Source of the DNA: an uncultured Clostridia bacterium
GTDB lineage: Bacteria; Bacillota; Clostridia; Oscillospirales; CAG-272
Reading direction: 5' to 3'
NCBI GenBank assembly: GCA_937884385.1
Contig: CALGCW010000221.1
Location: 8,806 to 72,805, forward strand
DNA length: 64,000 nt
This document shows positions 50,407 through 60,472 of the stretch, piece after piece. The number at the start of each line of letters is the position of its first letter. Positions within the stretch are counted from its first letter, which is position 1. The notes beneath the pieces were generated by a model. It was not told the origin of the DNA, made no database searches, and was given only the letters and a program-made list of their open reading frames with translations. A program made the position numbers and the translations under genes.

Positions 50407-51298
50407 ATACGTATCTCTCATAACCGTCGGGAAATATCAGAACTATATTCTTGTTTTGCGGATTGTGTATCTTCACGTACTGCTCACAAGCATCTAACAC
50501 TGCACCCGAAGATATTCCTACGGCTATCCCATCATACCTGGCTATATCAACGGACTGTCGCTTTGCCTTATTATCACTAACCAACAATATGTCGTCTATT
50601 AAGGAAATATTCACCAGTGGTGGATATAAGTTTGCTCCGATTCCCTGTATTTTGTGCTTTCCTAACCTTTTTTGTGTGATAACGGGAGATGATTTTGGTT
50701 CAACTCCAAGTATCATACTTCCCTTTGCTTTAAAGAATTCCGCCAATCCCATTATTGTGCCACCCGTACCGATGCCGGAAAATATCGCGTCCGGTACACT
50801 TCCAAGCTGACGTTCTATTTCGGGAGCTGTTGAGATATAGTGCGCTTTAATGTTGGATTTGTTGAAAAACTGTTTGCACCAATATATATTGTGATCCTCT
50901 TTGGAGAGCAGCTCCGATATTTTCGTAGCCTCACTCATTCCTCCGTTTGCATCGCATAAGATCAGCTCTGCGCCGTAATGCTTTATCAGCTTTTTTCTCG
51001 CATCTGATACGTTTTTGGGCATAATGATCTTACACTTGTATCCCATTATAGCACAGATCGCAGATAGCGATATGCCCATATTTCCCGAGGTAGCTTCAAT
51101 TACACAAGTGTCACGATCAAATTCTATGAATTCACCTGCATCTTTTAATATTTGGTATGCAGCCCTATCCTTTATCGAACCGAACGGATTGTACTTTTCT
51201 AATTTTGCATATATCCTCGATCTGCTGCCGATACGTTTTTCAAATTCTGTTAGCCTTATCAAAGGAGTATTTCCAATATAATCTGTCAGCGAAGTCAA
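50405..51298 (-). CDS. cysK: Cysteine synthase-like PLP enzyme
   Basis: 297 aa. Starting from TTG at 51298 the protein reads LTDYIGNTPLIRL, the usual OAS-sulfhydrylase beginning; AGAGGTGAT sits 5 nt before it, while the ATG at 51331 has no SD. The PLP lysine is in YNPFGSIKDRAA (near 46), the ATSGNMGIS loop (near 73) and the phosphate-binding GIGTGGTIMG (near 174) are intact. It makes cysteine from O-acetylserine and sulfide, or cystathionine-like products in CBS relatives. It converges on metH, together forming a sulfur-amino-acid patch. Confidence 0.88.
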   Translation of the reverse strand: MTSLTDYIGNTPLIRLTEFEKRIGSRSRIYAKLEKYNPFGSIKDRAAYQILKDAGEFIEFDRDTCVIEATSGNMGISLSAICAIMGYKCKIIMPKNVSDARKKLIKHYGAELILCDANGGMSEATKISELLSKEDHNIYWCKQFFNKSNIKAHYISTAPEIERQLGSVPDAIFSGIGTGGTIMGLAEFFKAKGSMILGVEPKSSPVITQKRLGKHKIQGIGANLYPPLVNISLIDDILLVSDNKAKRQSVDIARYDGIAVGISSGAVLDACEQYVKIHNPQNKNIVLIFPDGYERYV

Positions 51299-51364
51299 AT
51301 TTATCACCTCTAGTAAAGATATTAGCCTCATTGCAAAAAAATGCGTCGAAAATCTTCTTAACTA

Positions 51365-51393
51365 TTGAAAAAGCGGATTATTTGTGGTATAAT
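51365..51393 (+). promoter_or_regulatory. Promoter of the SGNH-DUF4358 pair
   Basis: TTGAAA (51365-51370), 17 bp ending TTGTGG, TATAAT (51388-51393), 34 nt upstream of the ATG. Confidence 0.72.
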
Positions 51394-51427
51394 ATAAAGG
51401 TAGTTTATATGAACTGAAAGGTTATTT

Positions 51428-52177
51428 ATGAAAGTATATAGAATATTGACTGTAATCACGATCGTGCTCTTTTCGATATGTGTTTGCGGCTTGATTGCGT
51501 TATCGGTTTTGCCGGAGCCATTGCCTCAAACCACCACAAATCCGGATAGACCTACGGTCAATCCCGATGTAGACGTTGAACTTCCTCTGACGGAAGATGC
51601 AGGCGAAGAGTATATAGACAAGATTTTCTTTGTTGGGGATTCTACAACCTACCACTTTTTCAAGGGCGGTGTTGATAAGAGTCATTTGCTCGTTCCACCC
51701 GAGGAACGAACTCTTTGGCTTCAGAGTGATATTTTGGATATTATCGTGACAGAGGATGGATTGACTATTACAGAAGCTCTTAAAAATGCAAATGCAGAAA
51801 TAGTAATTATTACGCTCGGCGTTAATGGTGCTGCGGATTATTCCAAGCTTGAATATACCACCTATTATAAAAAATTGATCAATGGAATCAAGCAAGAGTC
51901 ACCCGATACGGTTATAATTTTACAATCCGTATTCCCCGTCACAAAGGAATACAGCGATAATAATCGCATAACGAACTCGATTATTGATAAGATCAATTCT
52001 TGGGTTAGAGAAATAGCAAGTGATTGCGGAATTAAGTATTTGGATACACAGTCAATCTTAAAGGATGCGCAAGGCGCTCAAAAAACCGAATACGGTGAAA
52101 ACGACGGTATTCATATGAATTCTTCAGCATATATTGCTATTCTGGAGTACATTAGAACTCATTCTATCTACGAATAA
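51428..52177 (+). CDS. Membrane-anchored SGNH/GDSL hydrolase-like protein
   Basis: 249 aa. A signal anchor (about 6-28) and a Thr/Pro/Asp-rich linker (about 30-58) precede an SGNH domain: block I FFVGDSTTYHF (nucleophile Ser near 72), block III TLGVNGAAD (Asn near 139) and block V ENDGIHMNSSAY (Asp-His near 230). Such enzymes deacylate cell-wall sugars or lipids outside the membrane. The pairing with the next lipoprotein-like small protein occurs repeatedly in Clostridia. RBS AAAGG. The natural substrate is unknown. Confidence 0.82.
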   Translation: MKVYRILTVITIVLFSICVCGLIALSVLPEPLPQTTTNPDRPTVNPDVDVELPLTEDAGEEYIDKIFFVGDSTTYHFFKGGVDKSHLLVPPEERTLWLQSDILDIIVTEDGLTITEALKNANAEIVIITLGVNGAADYSKLEYTTYYKKLINGIKQESPDTVIILQSVFPVTKEYSDNNRITNSIIDKINSWVREIASDCGIKYLDTQSILKDAQGAQKTEYGENDGIHMNSSAYIAILEYIRTHSIYE

Positions 52178-52186
52178 GGAGCTATT

Positions 52187-52687
52187 ATGAAAAGAAACAC
52201 AATTTTGATAATTATAGGAATCGTCCTTGCTTTGGCAATTATTATTGCTATTGTTGCTTTGGGCGGTAAAACCGAGTATATTGATTCCGTTTCTACAGAT
52301 GATCTTGCGATGATAGGAAAAGCAAGCTTTGAAACAAGCGGTGGAGTAAAATTGCTTGATGATGACGTAATACTGAAGTTTACCGATCAGGAGCTTTCCT
52401 ACCTTAAGGATTATTCTGTGATCAAGGCTAAAGCATCTAAAAACATCAATGAATTTGGTATTTTCCGTGTTGAGGAAGGACACGCAAAGGATCTGGAAGC
52501 GATTATCAAAGCCTTTGTTGAGAATCAGCAGGAATCATACAGATCAATGAATTATTTCCCCGAGGAGATCGAAAAAATCGACTGTGCAACCGTGAAAGTC
52601 TATGGTAATTACGTAATTTACTCCTTCTTAAATGAAGCGGATACGGAAGCCTTCTATTCCGAGATCGAAAAAACCATAACGAAATAA
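52187..52687 (+). CDS. DUF4358-like membrane-anchored protein
   Basis: 166 aa. An N-terminal membrane anchor (about 5-26) without a lipobox is followed by an extracellular alpha/beta domain with NINEFGIFRVEEG (near 85-97), a region of helices, SMNYFPEEIEKID and KVYGNYVIYSFL near the end. This ordering (INEFGIF...YFPEE...VYGNYV) is the pattern I associate with DUF4358 proteins of Clostridia. Function unknown. It lies 9 nt after the SGNH gene with RBS AAGGAG and ends at a strong terminator. Confidence 0.75.
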   Translation: MKRNTILIIIGIVLALAIIIAIVALGGKTEYIDSVSTDDLAMIGKASFETSGGVKLLDDDVILKFTDQELSYLKDYSVIKAKASKNINEFGIFRVEEGHAKDLEAIIKAFVENQQESYRSMNYFPEEIEKIDCATVKVYGNYVIYSFLNEADTEAFYSEIEKTITK

Positions 52688-52693
52688 AAAGAT

Positions 52694-52728
52694 AAGGCAA
52701 TATCAAAAAAGATATTGCCTTTTTATTT
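52694..52728 (+). terminator. Bidirectional terminator between DUF4358 gene and uvrA
   Basis: An 11-bp stem AAGGCAATATC / GATATTGCCTT with a 6-A loop and TTTTTATTT. The A-rich left flank gives a U tract for uvrA on the minus strand. Confidence 0.82.
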
Positions 52729-55555
52729 AAAGTATTTTTTTCAGATATAGACCGGTATGACTCTTGGGATTATTTGAAACTTCCTCGGGTGTACCCTGCG
52801 CAACGATTGTACCCCCGCCGTCTCCCCCCTCAGGTCCGAGGTCGATAATGTAATCAGCACTCTTAATAACATCAAGATTATGCTCAATAACCAAAACGGT
52901 ATTTCCACCGTCCACAAGCCTTTGCAGTATACTAAGGAGCTTAGATACGTCCTCGGTATGAAGGCCCGTCGTAGGCTCATCAAGAATGTATATTGTTTTT
53001 CCTGTACTTCTTTTGGAAAGCTCAGTTGCAAGCTTTACTCTTTGAGCCTCACCGCCTGAAAGAGTGGTCGAGGACTGACCTATTTTAATATAGCCGAGTC
53101 CAACATCAAAGAGCGTTTCGAGCTTCTTACGTATCTTTGGAAGGCCGTCAAAGAATTCAAGTCCTTCTTCAATAGTCATCTCAAGAACGTCAGAAATATT
53201 CTTACCCTTAAACTTGACCTCAAGTGTGTCACGGTTATATCTCTTACCTTTGCAAACGTCGCAAGTGACGTAAACGTCGGGAAGAAAATGCATCTCAATG
53301 CATTTTACTCCGTCACCTTCACAAGCTTCGCATCTGCCTCCCTTGACGTTGAATGAAAATCGACCCGAGGAGTAGCCTCTTGCTTTTGCATCGGTCGTTT
53401 GTGCAAAAAGATTTCTTATATCTGTGAAAAGACCCGTGTATGTCGCAGGATTTGAACGCGGAGTTCTTCCAATGGGGCTTTGGTCAATGCATATTACCTT
53501 ATCAAGGTTTTCATATCCCTTAATGCTATCGTGCTTTCCTGGAACTTGATAAAAGGCACGGTTAAGCTTTGTAGCTAATTTGGGGTACAGTATACCGTTG
53601 ACGAGTGAAGATTTACCCGAACCGGATACGCCGCTTACAACGGTTAGCGTTCCAAGCGGTATAGAAACGTCTATTCCCTTCAGATTGTGTTCTCTTGCGC
53701 CGAGTATTTGAAGATGATGCCCGTTTCCCTTTCGCCTTTCTTTGGGCACGGGGATGGATCTTCTGCGTGAAAGATAAGCGCCTGTAATGGATTTTGGATG
53801 ATTCATTACCTGCTCGGGTGTACCCGCAACGACTACCTCGCCGCCGTGGATACCTGCTCCTGGACCTATATCGATAATATAATCCGATTCAAGCATCGTT
53901 TCTTCATCGTGTTCAACGACTATTACAGTATTTCCCATATCACGAAGCTTTTTAAGCGTTGCTATGAGCTTCGAGTTGTCACGCTGATGCAAGCCAATGC
54001 TTGGCTCATCAAGAATATAAAGAACCCCGACAAGCGAAGATCCAATTTGGGTAGCCAATCGTATACGCTGTGCTTCGCCTCCCGAAAGTGATCCGGATTT
54101 TCTCGAAAGAGTGAGATACTCAAGTCCCACGCTCGTCAAAAAGCTGAGTCTTGCTCTGATCTCCTTCAATATTTCTCTTGCAATCTCTTCTTCTGAAGTA
54201 CTAAGCTTGAGATCATTGACAAAATCAAGCTCATTCTTGATCTGCATATCACAAAACCTATCGATCGGCAAATCATTTACTGTTACTGATAAAACAGCGG
54301 GTGTAAGCCTGCGACCGTTGCATTCGGGACATGGCGCATCTTCAATAAATTCGTCATAATAGTCATTGTTATTCTGCATACTCATTCTCTGCTCTATTAT
54401 ACGAACTATACCGTCAAATTTAGCCTTCTGCTTATGCGCCTCACCGCCAAAATACCTTACTATATCGTAGGTATCGTCTCCGCTACCGTAGAGCAATACC
54501 TTCATAGCATCGTCGCTGAAGTCCTCTAGGGGAGTATCAAGGTCGAAGCCGTGTTTTTCACCTACAGCAATAAATAAAGGTCCGTTCCAGCTCTCTTCTT
54601 CAAGAGATTTAAAGCCGTTGACGGCTATAGCTCCATTGTGGAGTGAGAGTGACTTGTCGGGGATTATCTTATCTAAAGACAGCTTCCTCAACGTACCGAG
54701 ACCGAAGCACTTGGGGCAAGCTCCGGTGGGATTATTGAACGAAAACATTCTCGGCTCAAGCTCGCCAATGGAAAAACCGTGCTCATCACAGGCGTATGAT
54801 TGTGAGAAATTGATCTCCTGCGCTTCCTCGCCGTTGCGCGGAACTGTGGCTATTGTGAGATAACCGTCCGAAGCGGACAGTGCGCTCTCAACTGAATCAG
54901 ACAGTCTCGTTCGTATATTATCCCTCATAATAAGTCTGTCCACAACGATTTCTATGCTGTGCTTTTTATTCTTGTCTAATGAGATCTGCTCATCAAGCTC
55001 ATACATATTACCGTCTACACGTACGCGAACGTAACCGCTCTTCTTGGCATCAGCAAATATCTTTTCGTGCCTTCCCTTTTGTCCTCTTACGATGGGAGAT
55101 AGAACGAGAAAACGTGTTCCCTCTGGCAAGGTCATGATCTTGTCGATTATTTGGTCTACGCTCTGTCTTCGGATCTCCTTGCCGCAATATGGGCAGTGAG
55201 GAATGCCTATTCGTGCATAAAGCAAGCGCAAATAATCATATATCTCAGTGACCGTACCGACTGTGGAACGCGGATTCTTTGATGTTGTTTTCTGGTCTAT
55301 TGATATAGCGGGAGAAAGCCCCTCAATGAAATCGATATCAGGCTTATCCATTTGACCAAGGAACATACGAGCATACGAAGAAAGAGATTCAACGAATTGC
55401 CTGTGTCCCTCTGCATAGATCGTATCAAATGCAAGAGAAGTCTTACCCGATCCCGAGAGTCCCGTTAGAATAACAAGCTTGTCTCTCGGAATGGAAACGT
55501 CTATATTTTTAAGATTGTTGACTCTCGCACCCTTTACTATTATATTTTTTACCAT
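52727..55555 (-). CDS. uvrA: Excinuclease ABC subunit A
   Basis: 942 aa from the ATG at 55555; the open frame to 55627 would overlap the end of uvrB and has no SD, whereas AAGGTAG precedes 55555. Two ABC modules: Walker [15 protein letters not shown] (near 31) and [15 protein letters not shown] (near 637), signatures [12 protein letters not shown] and [12 protein letters not shown], and zinc motifs CPYCGK (first, reduced), CPECNG, and CEACEGDG...CDVCKG. It recognises bulky DNA lesions with UvrB. It follows uvrB by 10 nt. Confidence 0.98.
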   Translation of the reverse strand: MVKNIIVKGARVNNLKNIDVSIPRDKLVILTGLSGSGKTSLAFDTIYAEGHRQFVESLSSYARMFLGQMDKPDIDFIEGLSPAISIDQKTTSKNPRSTVGTVTEIYDYLRLLYARIGIPHCPYCGKEIRRQSVDQIIDKIMTLPEGTRFLVLSPIVRGQKGRHEKIFADAKKSGYVRVRVDGNMYELDEQISLDKNKKHSIEIVVDRLIMRDNIRTRLSDSVESALSASDGYLTIATVPRNGEEAQEINFSQSYACDEHGFSIGELEPRMFSFNNPTGACPKCFGLGTLRKLSLDKIIPDKSLSLHNGAIAVNGFKSLEEESWNGPLFIAVGEKHGFDLDTPLEDFSDDAMKVLLYGSGDDTYDIVRYFGGEAHKQKAKFDGIVRIIEQRMSMQNNNDYYDEFIEDAPCPECNGRRLTPAVLSVTVNDLPIDRFCDMQIKNELDFVNDLKLSTSEEEIAREILKEIRARLSFLTSVGLEYLTLSRKSGSLSGGEAQRIRLATQIGSSLVGVLYILDEPSIGLHQRDNSKLIATLKKLRDMGNTVIVVEHDEETMLESDYIIDIGPGAGIHGGEVVVAGTPEQVMNHPKSITGAYLSRRRSIPVPKERRKGNGHHLQILGAREHNLKGIDVSIPLGTLTVVSGVSGSGKSSLVNGILYPKLATKLNRAFYQVPGKHDSIKGYENLDKVICIDQSPIGRTPRSNPATYTGLFTDIRNLFAQTTDAKARGYSSGRFSFNVKGGRCEACEGDGVKCIEMHFLPDVYVTCDVCKGKRYNRDTLEVKFKGKNISDVLEMTIEEGLEFFDGLPKIRKKLETLFDVGLGYIKIGQSSTTLSGGEAQRVKLATELSKRSTGKTIYILDEPTTGLHTEDVSKLLSILQRLVDGGNTVLVIEHNLDVIKSADYIIDLGPEGGDGGGTIVAQGTPEEVSNNPKSHTGLYLKKIL

Positions 55556-55565
55556 ATTGTCTACC

Positions 55566-57542
55566 TTATTTTTTATTACGAATTTCAGATATCCTGTCGC
55601 GCAAAAATGCTGCCTTTTCAAATTCAAGATGACGGGCAGCTTCCTTCATTTCTTTAGTCAGCTTTTCGATCAAGTCGTCTTTTTCCTTCTTGGTCATTTT
55701 TGCGGATTTGGATTTCTTTTTCTTTGATGACGAATCATCATCGGACATGCCGATTTCAATAAGATCACGCACGCCTTTGACTATAGTTTTGGGAGTAATA
55801 CCGTTCGCGCGGTTGTATTCCGTTTGTATCTGTCGGCGTCTGTTAGTTTCCGATATTGCTCTTTCCATAGAGCCCGTGATCTTGTCTGCATACATTATAA
55901 CCTTGCCCTCTGCATTTCGAGCAGCTCGTCCAACAGTCTGAATGAGCGAGGTCTCTGCGCGCAAGAATCCTTCCTTATCAGCATCAAGTATGGCAACGAG
56001 AGATACCTCGGGTATGTCAAGACCCTCACGAAGAAGGTTTATACCAACAAGAACGTCGAATTTTCCGAGACGAAGGTCTCGGATAATCTCCATCCTTTCC
56101 ATAGTATCAACGTTAAAATGTATATATCTGACCTTGATACCGTTATTTTCAAGATATTCGGTCAAGTCTTCTGCCATTTGCTTTGTAAGAGTTGTCACAA
56201 GAACTCTCTCGTTCTTTGCTACTCTTACTTTTATTTCACCCATAAGATCGTCTACCTGCCCCTCTATGGGTCTGACATCAATCTCTGGGTCAACAAGTCC
56301 GGTTGGACGAATGATCTGTTCAACGATCTGCGTCGAGTTTTCCTTTTCATAATCCGCAGGCGTAGCGCTAACAAAGATGGCTTGGTTTATCTTATCTTCA
56401 AATTCTTCAAAGCGAAGAGGTCTGTTATCATAAGCAGAGGGCAATCTGAAGCCGAAATCTATCAGATTTTTCTTTCTAGCAGTGTCACCCCCACTCATTC
56501 CTCTTACTTGCGGTAAGGAAACGTGTGACTCGTCAACAAAAAGCAGATAGTCATCGGGAAGATAGTCGAGCAATGTGTAAGGAGTGCTTCCTTCAGGGCG
56601 CCCCGAAAGAACTCTTGAGTAATTTTCAACTCCGCTGCAGAAGCCTACCTCACGAAGCATCTCCATATCGTATTTAACTCTTTCGCTTATTCTCTGTGCT
56701 TCGAGATACTTATTCTGGCTTTGAAAGAATTCTACTCGCTCGTTCATTTCCTGCATTATTTCATTGATAGCAGCTTCTCTTTTTTCATCTGAGACCGCAT
56801 AGTGAGTTGCAGGATATATCGGAACGTAGGATAATGATCTGAGCACCTCACCTGTGACTGTATGAATTTCGCTGATGCGATCTATCTCATCACCAAAGAA
56901 TTCGACTCGTATAGCTTTATCACCGCTTGAAGCAGGAAATATCTCAACTGTATCTCCGCGAGCTCTGAAGTTATCTCTGACAAAATTTATATCATTTCGA
57001 TCATAGCTGATTGAGATCAGCTTGCGTATGAGCTCCTCACGGCTCATCTCCATGCCTGGGCGAAGAGCAAGAACGAGGTTTTTATACTCCTCCGGATCAC
57101 CAAGAGAATATATGCAAGAAACCGAAGCAACGATGATCACGTCCCTTCTTTCAAAGAGCGATGACGTTGCGCTGTGTCGAAGCATATCGATCTCATCATT
57201 GATCATAGCATCCTTTTCGATATAAATATCCTTTCCGGGGATATAAGCCTCGGGTTGATAGTAATCATAATACGAAACAAAATATTCCACGGCATTTTCG
57301 GGAAAAAACTCTCGGAATTCAGAGCAGAGCTGTGCGGCAAGCGTCTTGTTGTGCGCAAGCACGACCGTGGGTCTGTTTACATTGGCGATAACGTTTGCCA
57401 TTGTGAAGGTCTTTCCCGAGCCCGTCACACCGAGCAAGGTCTGCATCCTATCTCCGCGAAGAACACCATCCGTAAGCTTTTCTATAGCTTGCGGTTGGTC
57501 GCCGGTAGGTTGATATGAGGATACAAGCTTGAATTTATTCAT
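55566..57542 (-). CDS. uvrB: Excinuclease ABC subunit B
   Basis: 658 aa, standard. Walker [15 protein letters not shown] (near 39-52), the damage-binding beta hairpin [12 protein letters not shown] (near 91), helicase motifs ([26 protein letters not shown]) and a C-terminal UvrC-binding UVR motif ([19 protein letters not shown]) are visible. A Lys/Ser-rich insert ([18 protein letters not shown], about 597-614) precedes the UVR motif. SD CAGGAGG. The start overlaps the upstream YdcF-like stop by 8 nt. Confidence 0.98.
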   Translation of the reverse strand: MNKFKLVSSYQPTGDQPQAIEKLTDGVLRGDRMQTLLGVTGSGKTFTMANVIANVNRPTVVLAHNKTLAAQLCSEFREFFPENAVEYFVSYYDYYQPEAYIPGKDIYIEKDAMINDEIDMLRHSATSSLFERRDVIIVASVSCIYSLGDPEEYKNLVLALRPGMEMSREELIRKLISISYDRNDINFVRDNFRARGDTVEIFPASSGDKAIRVEFFGDEIDRISEIHTVTGEVLRSLSYVPIYPATHYAVSDEKREAAINEIMQEMNERVEFFQSQNKYLEAQRISERVKYDMEMLREVGFCSGVENYSRVLSGRPEGSTPYTLLDYLPDDYLLFVDESHVSLPQVRGMSGGDTARKKNLIDFGFRLPSAYDNRPLRFEEFEDKINQAIFVSATPADYEKENSTQIVEQIIRPTGLVDPEIDVRPIEGQVDDLMGEIKVRVAKNERVLVTTLTKQMAEDLTEYLENNGIKVRYIHFNVDTMERMEIIRDLRLGKFDVLVGINLLREGLDIPEVSLVAILDADKEGFLRAETSLIQTVGRAARNAEGKVIMYADKITGSMERAISETNRRRQIQTEYNRANGITPKTIVKGVRDLIEIGMSDDDSSSKKKKSKSAKMTKKEKDDLIEKLTKEMKEAARHLEFEKAAFLRDRISEIRNKK

Positions 57543-58233
57543 AAGCTCCCTCCTGCCACTTTTGTGTATAGTTCGGTTGGGGCATCATAGCAATATACAG
57601 CATATCTTTAAGCCGCGCAAGTGCCTCGCGCGCATCATAAATCGGTTGCTTTGCATAGCCTTGAAGTGCGGCATCAACACCGTCCGCATCCATTCCGAGC
57701 TTTTCCGCTATAAATATCGCCCTGTGCAAATGATATTTTTGACTTACGATAAGTATTTTATCAAAGCCATAGATATTCTTTGCGCGCCAAATGCTTTCAT
57801 AGGTAGAAAGACCGTATCCGTCGCTAATTATATTATTCTCACTTACGCCCATCTCTATAAGAACGTTTTTCATCGTTACGGTTTCCGTATAATCAGAGTT
57901 TTCGCTGTCACCGCTTATAAATATGACGCTTGTATTGCTGTTGACGGATGCTTGATATCCGGTTATCAATCGGTCATTCAGCATAGGCGTCGGCGAGCCG
58001 TCACTTCGCACGCCTGCGCCTAAAATCAGCACACAGTCATAGCTGTTCAAGTTGCTTTGAAGCTCCTCTGCTGTAAAGATATCATCTTCCGTTATCGAAA
58101 CTATATTGATATTTACAATTAAAACAAAAAGAGCCATAAGCAACACAACAAAACCAATAAAGATAGCAGTTTCCTTCATTGGCTTTGCATAACTATAGAA
58201 CAAGCTTTTAATTCTTTTCCATAGGTTTCTCAT
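57535..58233 (-). CDS. SanA/YdcF-like DUF218 membrane protein
   Basis: 232 aa from the ATG at 58233 (CAGGAGA 4 nt upstream). One N-terminal membrane helix (about 22-45) is followed by a DUF218 domain: [10 protein letters not shown] (near 65), [15 protein letters not shown] (near 80), [23 protein letters not shown] and [18 protein letters not shown]. SanA-type proteins affect envelope permeability and vancomycin entry in E. coli. Its link to uvrB (8-nt overlap) is probably only transcriptional. Confidence 0.87.
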   Translation of the reverse strand: MRNLWKRIKSLFYSYAKPMKETAIFIGFVVLLMALFVLIVNINIVSITEDDIFTAEELQSNLNSYDCVLILGAGVRSDGSPTPMLNDRLITGYQASVNSNTSVIFISGDSENSDYTETVTMKNVLIEMGVSENNIISDGYGLSTYESIWRAKNIYGFDKILIVSQKYHLHRAIFIAEKLGMDADGVDAALQGYAKQPIYDAREALARLKDMLYIAMMPQPNYTQKWQEGAYE

Positions 58234-58324
58234 AGACTCTCCTGTTTCCAAAAGCGGAATTAATACTATTTAATTATAACAGATATTATTTAAAATGTCA
58301 ATACATAAATTCCAAAAAAGGAAA

Positions 58325-59272
58325 TTAATAAAAGGTTGCAAGCTCGGGGTTAGGCTTTACGGCAAATGCCGTTGATTCTGCATAAAGCACGGGACCCTTT
58401 CTGTTGTACATTTGATGATTTTCAACCTTTATCTTTGCGGTCAGAAGCACCCAATCCCCTGTTTTAAGAGTTGAATCCTTCTTGAATACGCATACTAGTC
58501 CGCCAAAGGCGATATCGTCGGCGCAGCAGGTCATAACGTGTCTTCCAATGATGACGGATTTTGACCCAAGGCTCGGATCTCTTGCTATAAGACCTTTGAA
58601 TTTGACCGTCTTTCCGTGATACTTGTCAAGCTCCTCACCTATATCTCGATACCAGATAGCAAAGTCTCTGTCATCGATCTCAATAATAGGTGCATCGACG
58701 TCAAAAGGAAGCTCATCTTCTATGTCGTCGTACTCGATTCTGCCATCGGGAAAATCATAAACTATCTCTGCTCGCGGATTTGCACCTCGAACTATCTTGT
58801 GAAATGCTTCTCTGTCAACGGTTTCGCTCGCTCTGTTCAATACAACCATCTCGCAAGCGGACAGTTTATCAAACATAAGCGCGCGCATATTTGTATTATA
58901 TAGCTCAAAGGTAGCGCAATCCGCCGCCATAACGCATTGATAGATTATCCAGCTTTCGGGCATATTCATAAACAGAGTATCAAGCTGCCACATTCCGTTA
59001 TATTCGATGACTATGCGATCGATAATGTGTTTGCTTGTTAAGCCTTTTAAATAATCGAGCGTTATACTCTCTTCGTTTTCAATGGTTTCTATATAGACAT
59101 TTTTGCCCCAAAAGCGAGAAGGATCGTATTCGTCAAGACCTTCCTCACAGCATATAAGAAGGGTCTTTTCACCCGAATTGAATCTTTCATCCTCCATAGA
59201 CTCCTGTATCATATGAGTTTTGCCTCCCTCAAGGAAGCCTACGAATAAGTAAACCGGAACTTGTTGTTTCAT
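58325..59272 (-). CDS. COG0523-like GTPase fused to a YcgQ-type (TIGR03943) domain
   Basis: 315 aa. Residues 1-170 are a CobW/COG0523-type nucleotide domain: P-loop GFLEGGKT (12-19), Asp/Glu-rich switch (EEGLDEYD), and VVLNRAS (143-149) where NKxD is expected. Residues about 198-315 match the C-terminal domain of YcgQ/TIGR03943 proteins, with WYRDIGEELDKYHGKTVKFKG and GRHVMTCCADDIAFGGLV (243-260); its CC is the likely metal site. The CxCC motif of normal COG0523 proteins is absent. It is 8 nt after a canonical COG0523 protein, so metal (zinc) traffic is the probable theme. RBS AGGAGA. Confidence 0.78.
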   Translation of the reverse strand: MKQQVPVYLFVGFLEGGKTHMIQESMEDERFNSGEKTLLICCEEGLDEYDPSRFWGKNVYIETIENEESITLDYLKGLTSKHIIDRIVIEYNGMWQLDTLFMNMPESWIIYQCVMAADCATFELYNTNMRALMFDKLSACEMVVLNRASETVDREAFHKIVRGANPRAEIVYDFPDGRIEYDDIEDELPFDVDAPIIEIDDRDFAIWYRDIGEELDKYHGKTVKFKGLIARDPSLGSKSVIIGRHVMTCCADDIAFGGLVCVFKKDSTLKTGDWVLLTAKIKVENHQMYNRKGPVLYAESTAFAVKPNPELATFY

Positions 59273-59280
59273 CTTTTCTC

Positions 59281-60330
59281 CTAAATATTGAATAATTCTC
59301 TGATCTTGTCTTCATTGATGTGTGAGCCTATTACACATACCTTTCCATTAACGTCGGCACAACCGCGACGCACGTCGATTGCGCCCGGGATGTAGTCGAA
59401 GTAGATCCATTCTCCATCGGTAGAGTCAACTATACCTTTGGCGCGAAGCACGAGACCGTATTCTTTTTCATCTTCTATTTCATCAAGAATTCTTTCTATC
59501 TCGTCAACAGTGAATTTTTTAGCTGTTTCAACACCCCAGGATTCAAACACCTCGTCCGCGTGGTGATGATGGTGGTGATGCTCGTGATCGTGGGAATCGC
59601 AATCGTCACCGTGCTCGTGATGGTGGTGATGCTCGTGATGGTGGTGATGCTCGTGATCGTGGCAACCGCAGTCGCAATCGTCACCGTGCTCGTGGTGATG
59701 ATGCTCGTGTTTCAAATCTTCAATTGCTTTATCAATAGTTGAAGCGTTCTCAATAGCATTGAGGATCTGCTCACCCGAGAGATTGTCCCAATCAGTTGTA
59801 ATGATCGTTGCGGAAGGATTCTTTTCTCTCAAAAGTGCAATGCATTCAGTTATCTTCTTTTCGGTAGAAGATGAAGTGTGACTGAGAACGATGCACTTCG
59901 CTTCTATTATCTGATCATTGAAGAACTCACCGAAGTTTTTCATATATATCTTGCACCTGTTAACGTCAACTACCGCGGTTGTACCGTTCAAGAAAACAGT
60001 TTCGTTCAAAACCTTTTCCGTTGCCTTAACAACGTCAGAGAGCTTTCCTACTCCGGAGGGCTCAATAATGATCCTATCTGGGTGATAAGTATCAATAGCT
60101 TCCTTAAGTGCCTTTGAAAAATCACCGACAAGGCTACAGCAAATACAACCGGAATTCATTTCAGTAATATTTATGCCGGATTCCTTTAAAAAGCCCCCGT
60201 CAATACCTATCTGACCAAACTCATTTTCAATCAGCATAAGCTTTTCGCCTTTGTGAGCCTCTGCTATCATCTTTTTAATAAGCGTAGTTTTTCCTGCGCC
60301 TAAAAAGCCTGAATATATGTCTATTTTCAT
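59281..60330 (-). CDS. COG0523 metallochaperone GTPase with His-rich loop
   Basis: 349 aa. P-loop GFLGAGKTT (8-16), the metal-binding GCICC (61-65), IIEPSGVGK (88-96) and Walker B-like AVVDV (119-123). The G4 site reads LSHTSSS rather than NKxD. Residues 208-257 are mostly His with DDCD/CGC pockets, a metal-storage loop typical of zinc or nickel chaperones of this family. The C-terminal CobW_C domain (about 270-349) contains LVLRAKGIVDSTDGEW. It should load or buffer zinc in the cytoplasm. The divergent promoter contains a palindrome that could be a metalloregulator site. Confidence 0.9.
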   Translation of the reverse strand: MKIDIYSGFLGAGKTTLIKKMIAEAHKGEKLMLIENEFGQIGIDGGFLKESGINITEMNSGCICCSLVGDFSKALKEAIDTYHPDRIIIEPSGVGKLSDVVKATEKVLNETVFLNGTTAVVDVNRCKIYMKNFGEFFNDQIIEAKCIVLSHTSSSTEKKITECIALLREKNPSATIITTDWDNLSGEQILNAIENASTIDKAIEDLKHEHHHHEHGDDCDCGCHDHEHHHHHEHHHHHEHGDDCDSHDHEHHHHHHHADEVFESWGVETAKKFTVDEIERILDEIEDEKEYGLVLRAKGIVDSTDGEWIYFDYIPGAIDVRRGCADVNGKVCVIGSHINEDKIRELFNI

Positions 60331-60367
60331 TTTTTATCTCCTTTTACTTAAAAATGTACTACCTTAT

Positions 60368-60396
60368 ATTTTAACTCAAATAATTATTAATGTCAA
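60368..60396 (-). promoter_or_regulatory. Promoter of the COG0523 pair with internal palindrome
   Basis: On the minus strand, TTGACA (60391-60396), 17 bp, TAAAAT (60368-60373). The spacer holds the palindrome AATAATTATT (60379-60388), placed where a repressor such as Zur would block RNA polymerase. Confidence 0.6.
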
Positions 60397-60415
60397 CAAT
60401 AAAACCATAAAAATA

Positions 60416-60444
60416 TTGACTTTATCCGTTTTTTGTGTTAATAT
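60416..60444 (+). promoter_or_regulatory. Promoter of rnhA
   Basis: TTGACT (60416-60421), 17 bp ending TTGTGT, TAATAT (60439-60444). The predicted start falls near 60451, which rules against translation from the ATG at 60452. Confidence 0.65.
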
Positions 60445-60472
60445 GAAGTGAATGAAAAGAACGGAGAATGTT

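Noticed and set aside
55556..55627. 24-residue N-terminal extension of uvrA
   Set aside because: It runs into the end of uvrB; the ATG at 55555 has an SD and gives the conserved UvrA beginning.
59496..59742. Thr/Ile- or Val/Met-rich repeat peptides on both strands
   Set aside because: They are other-frame readings of the His-rich tract of the COG0523 gene.
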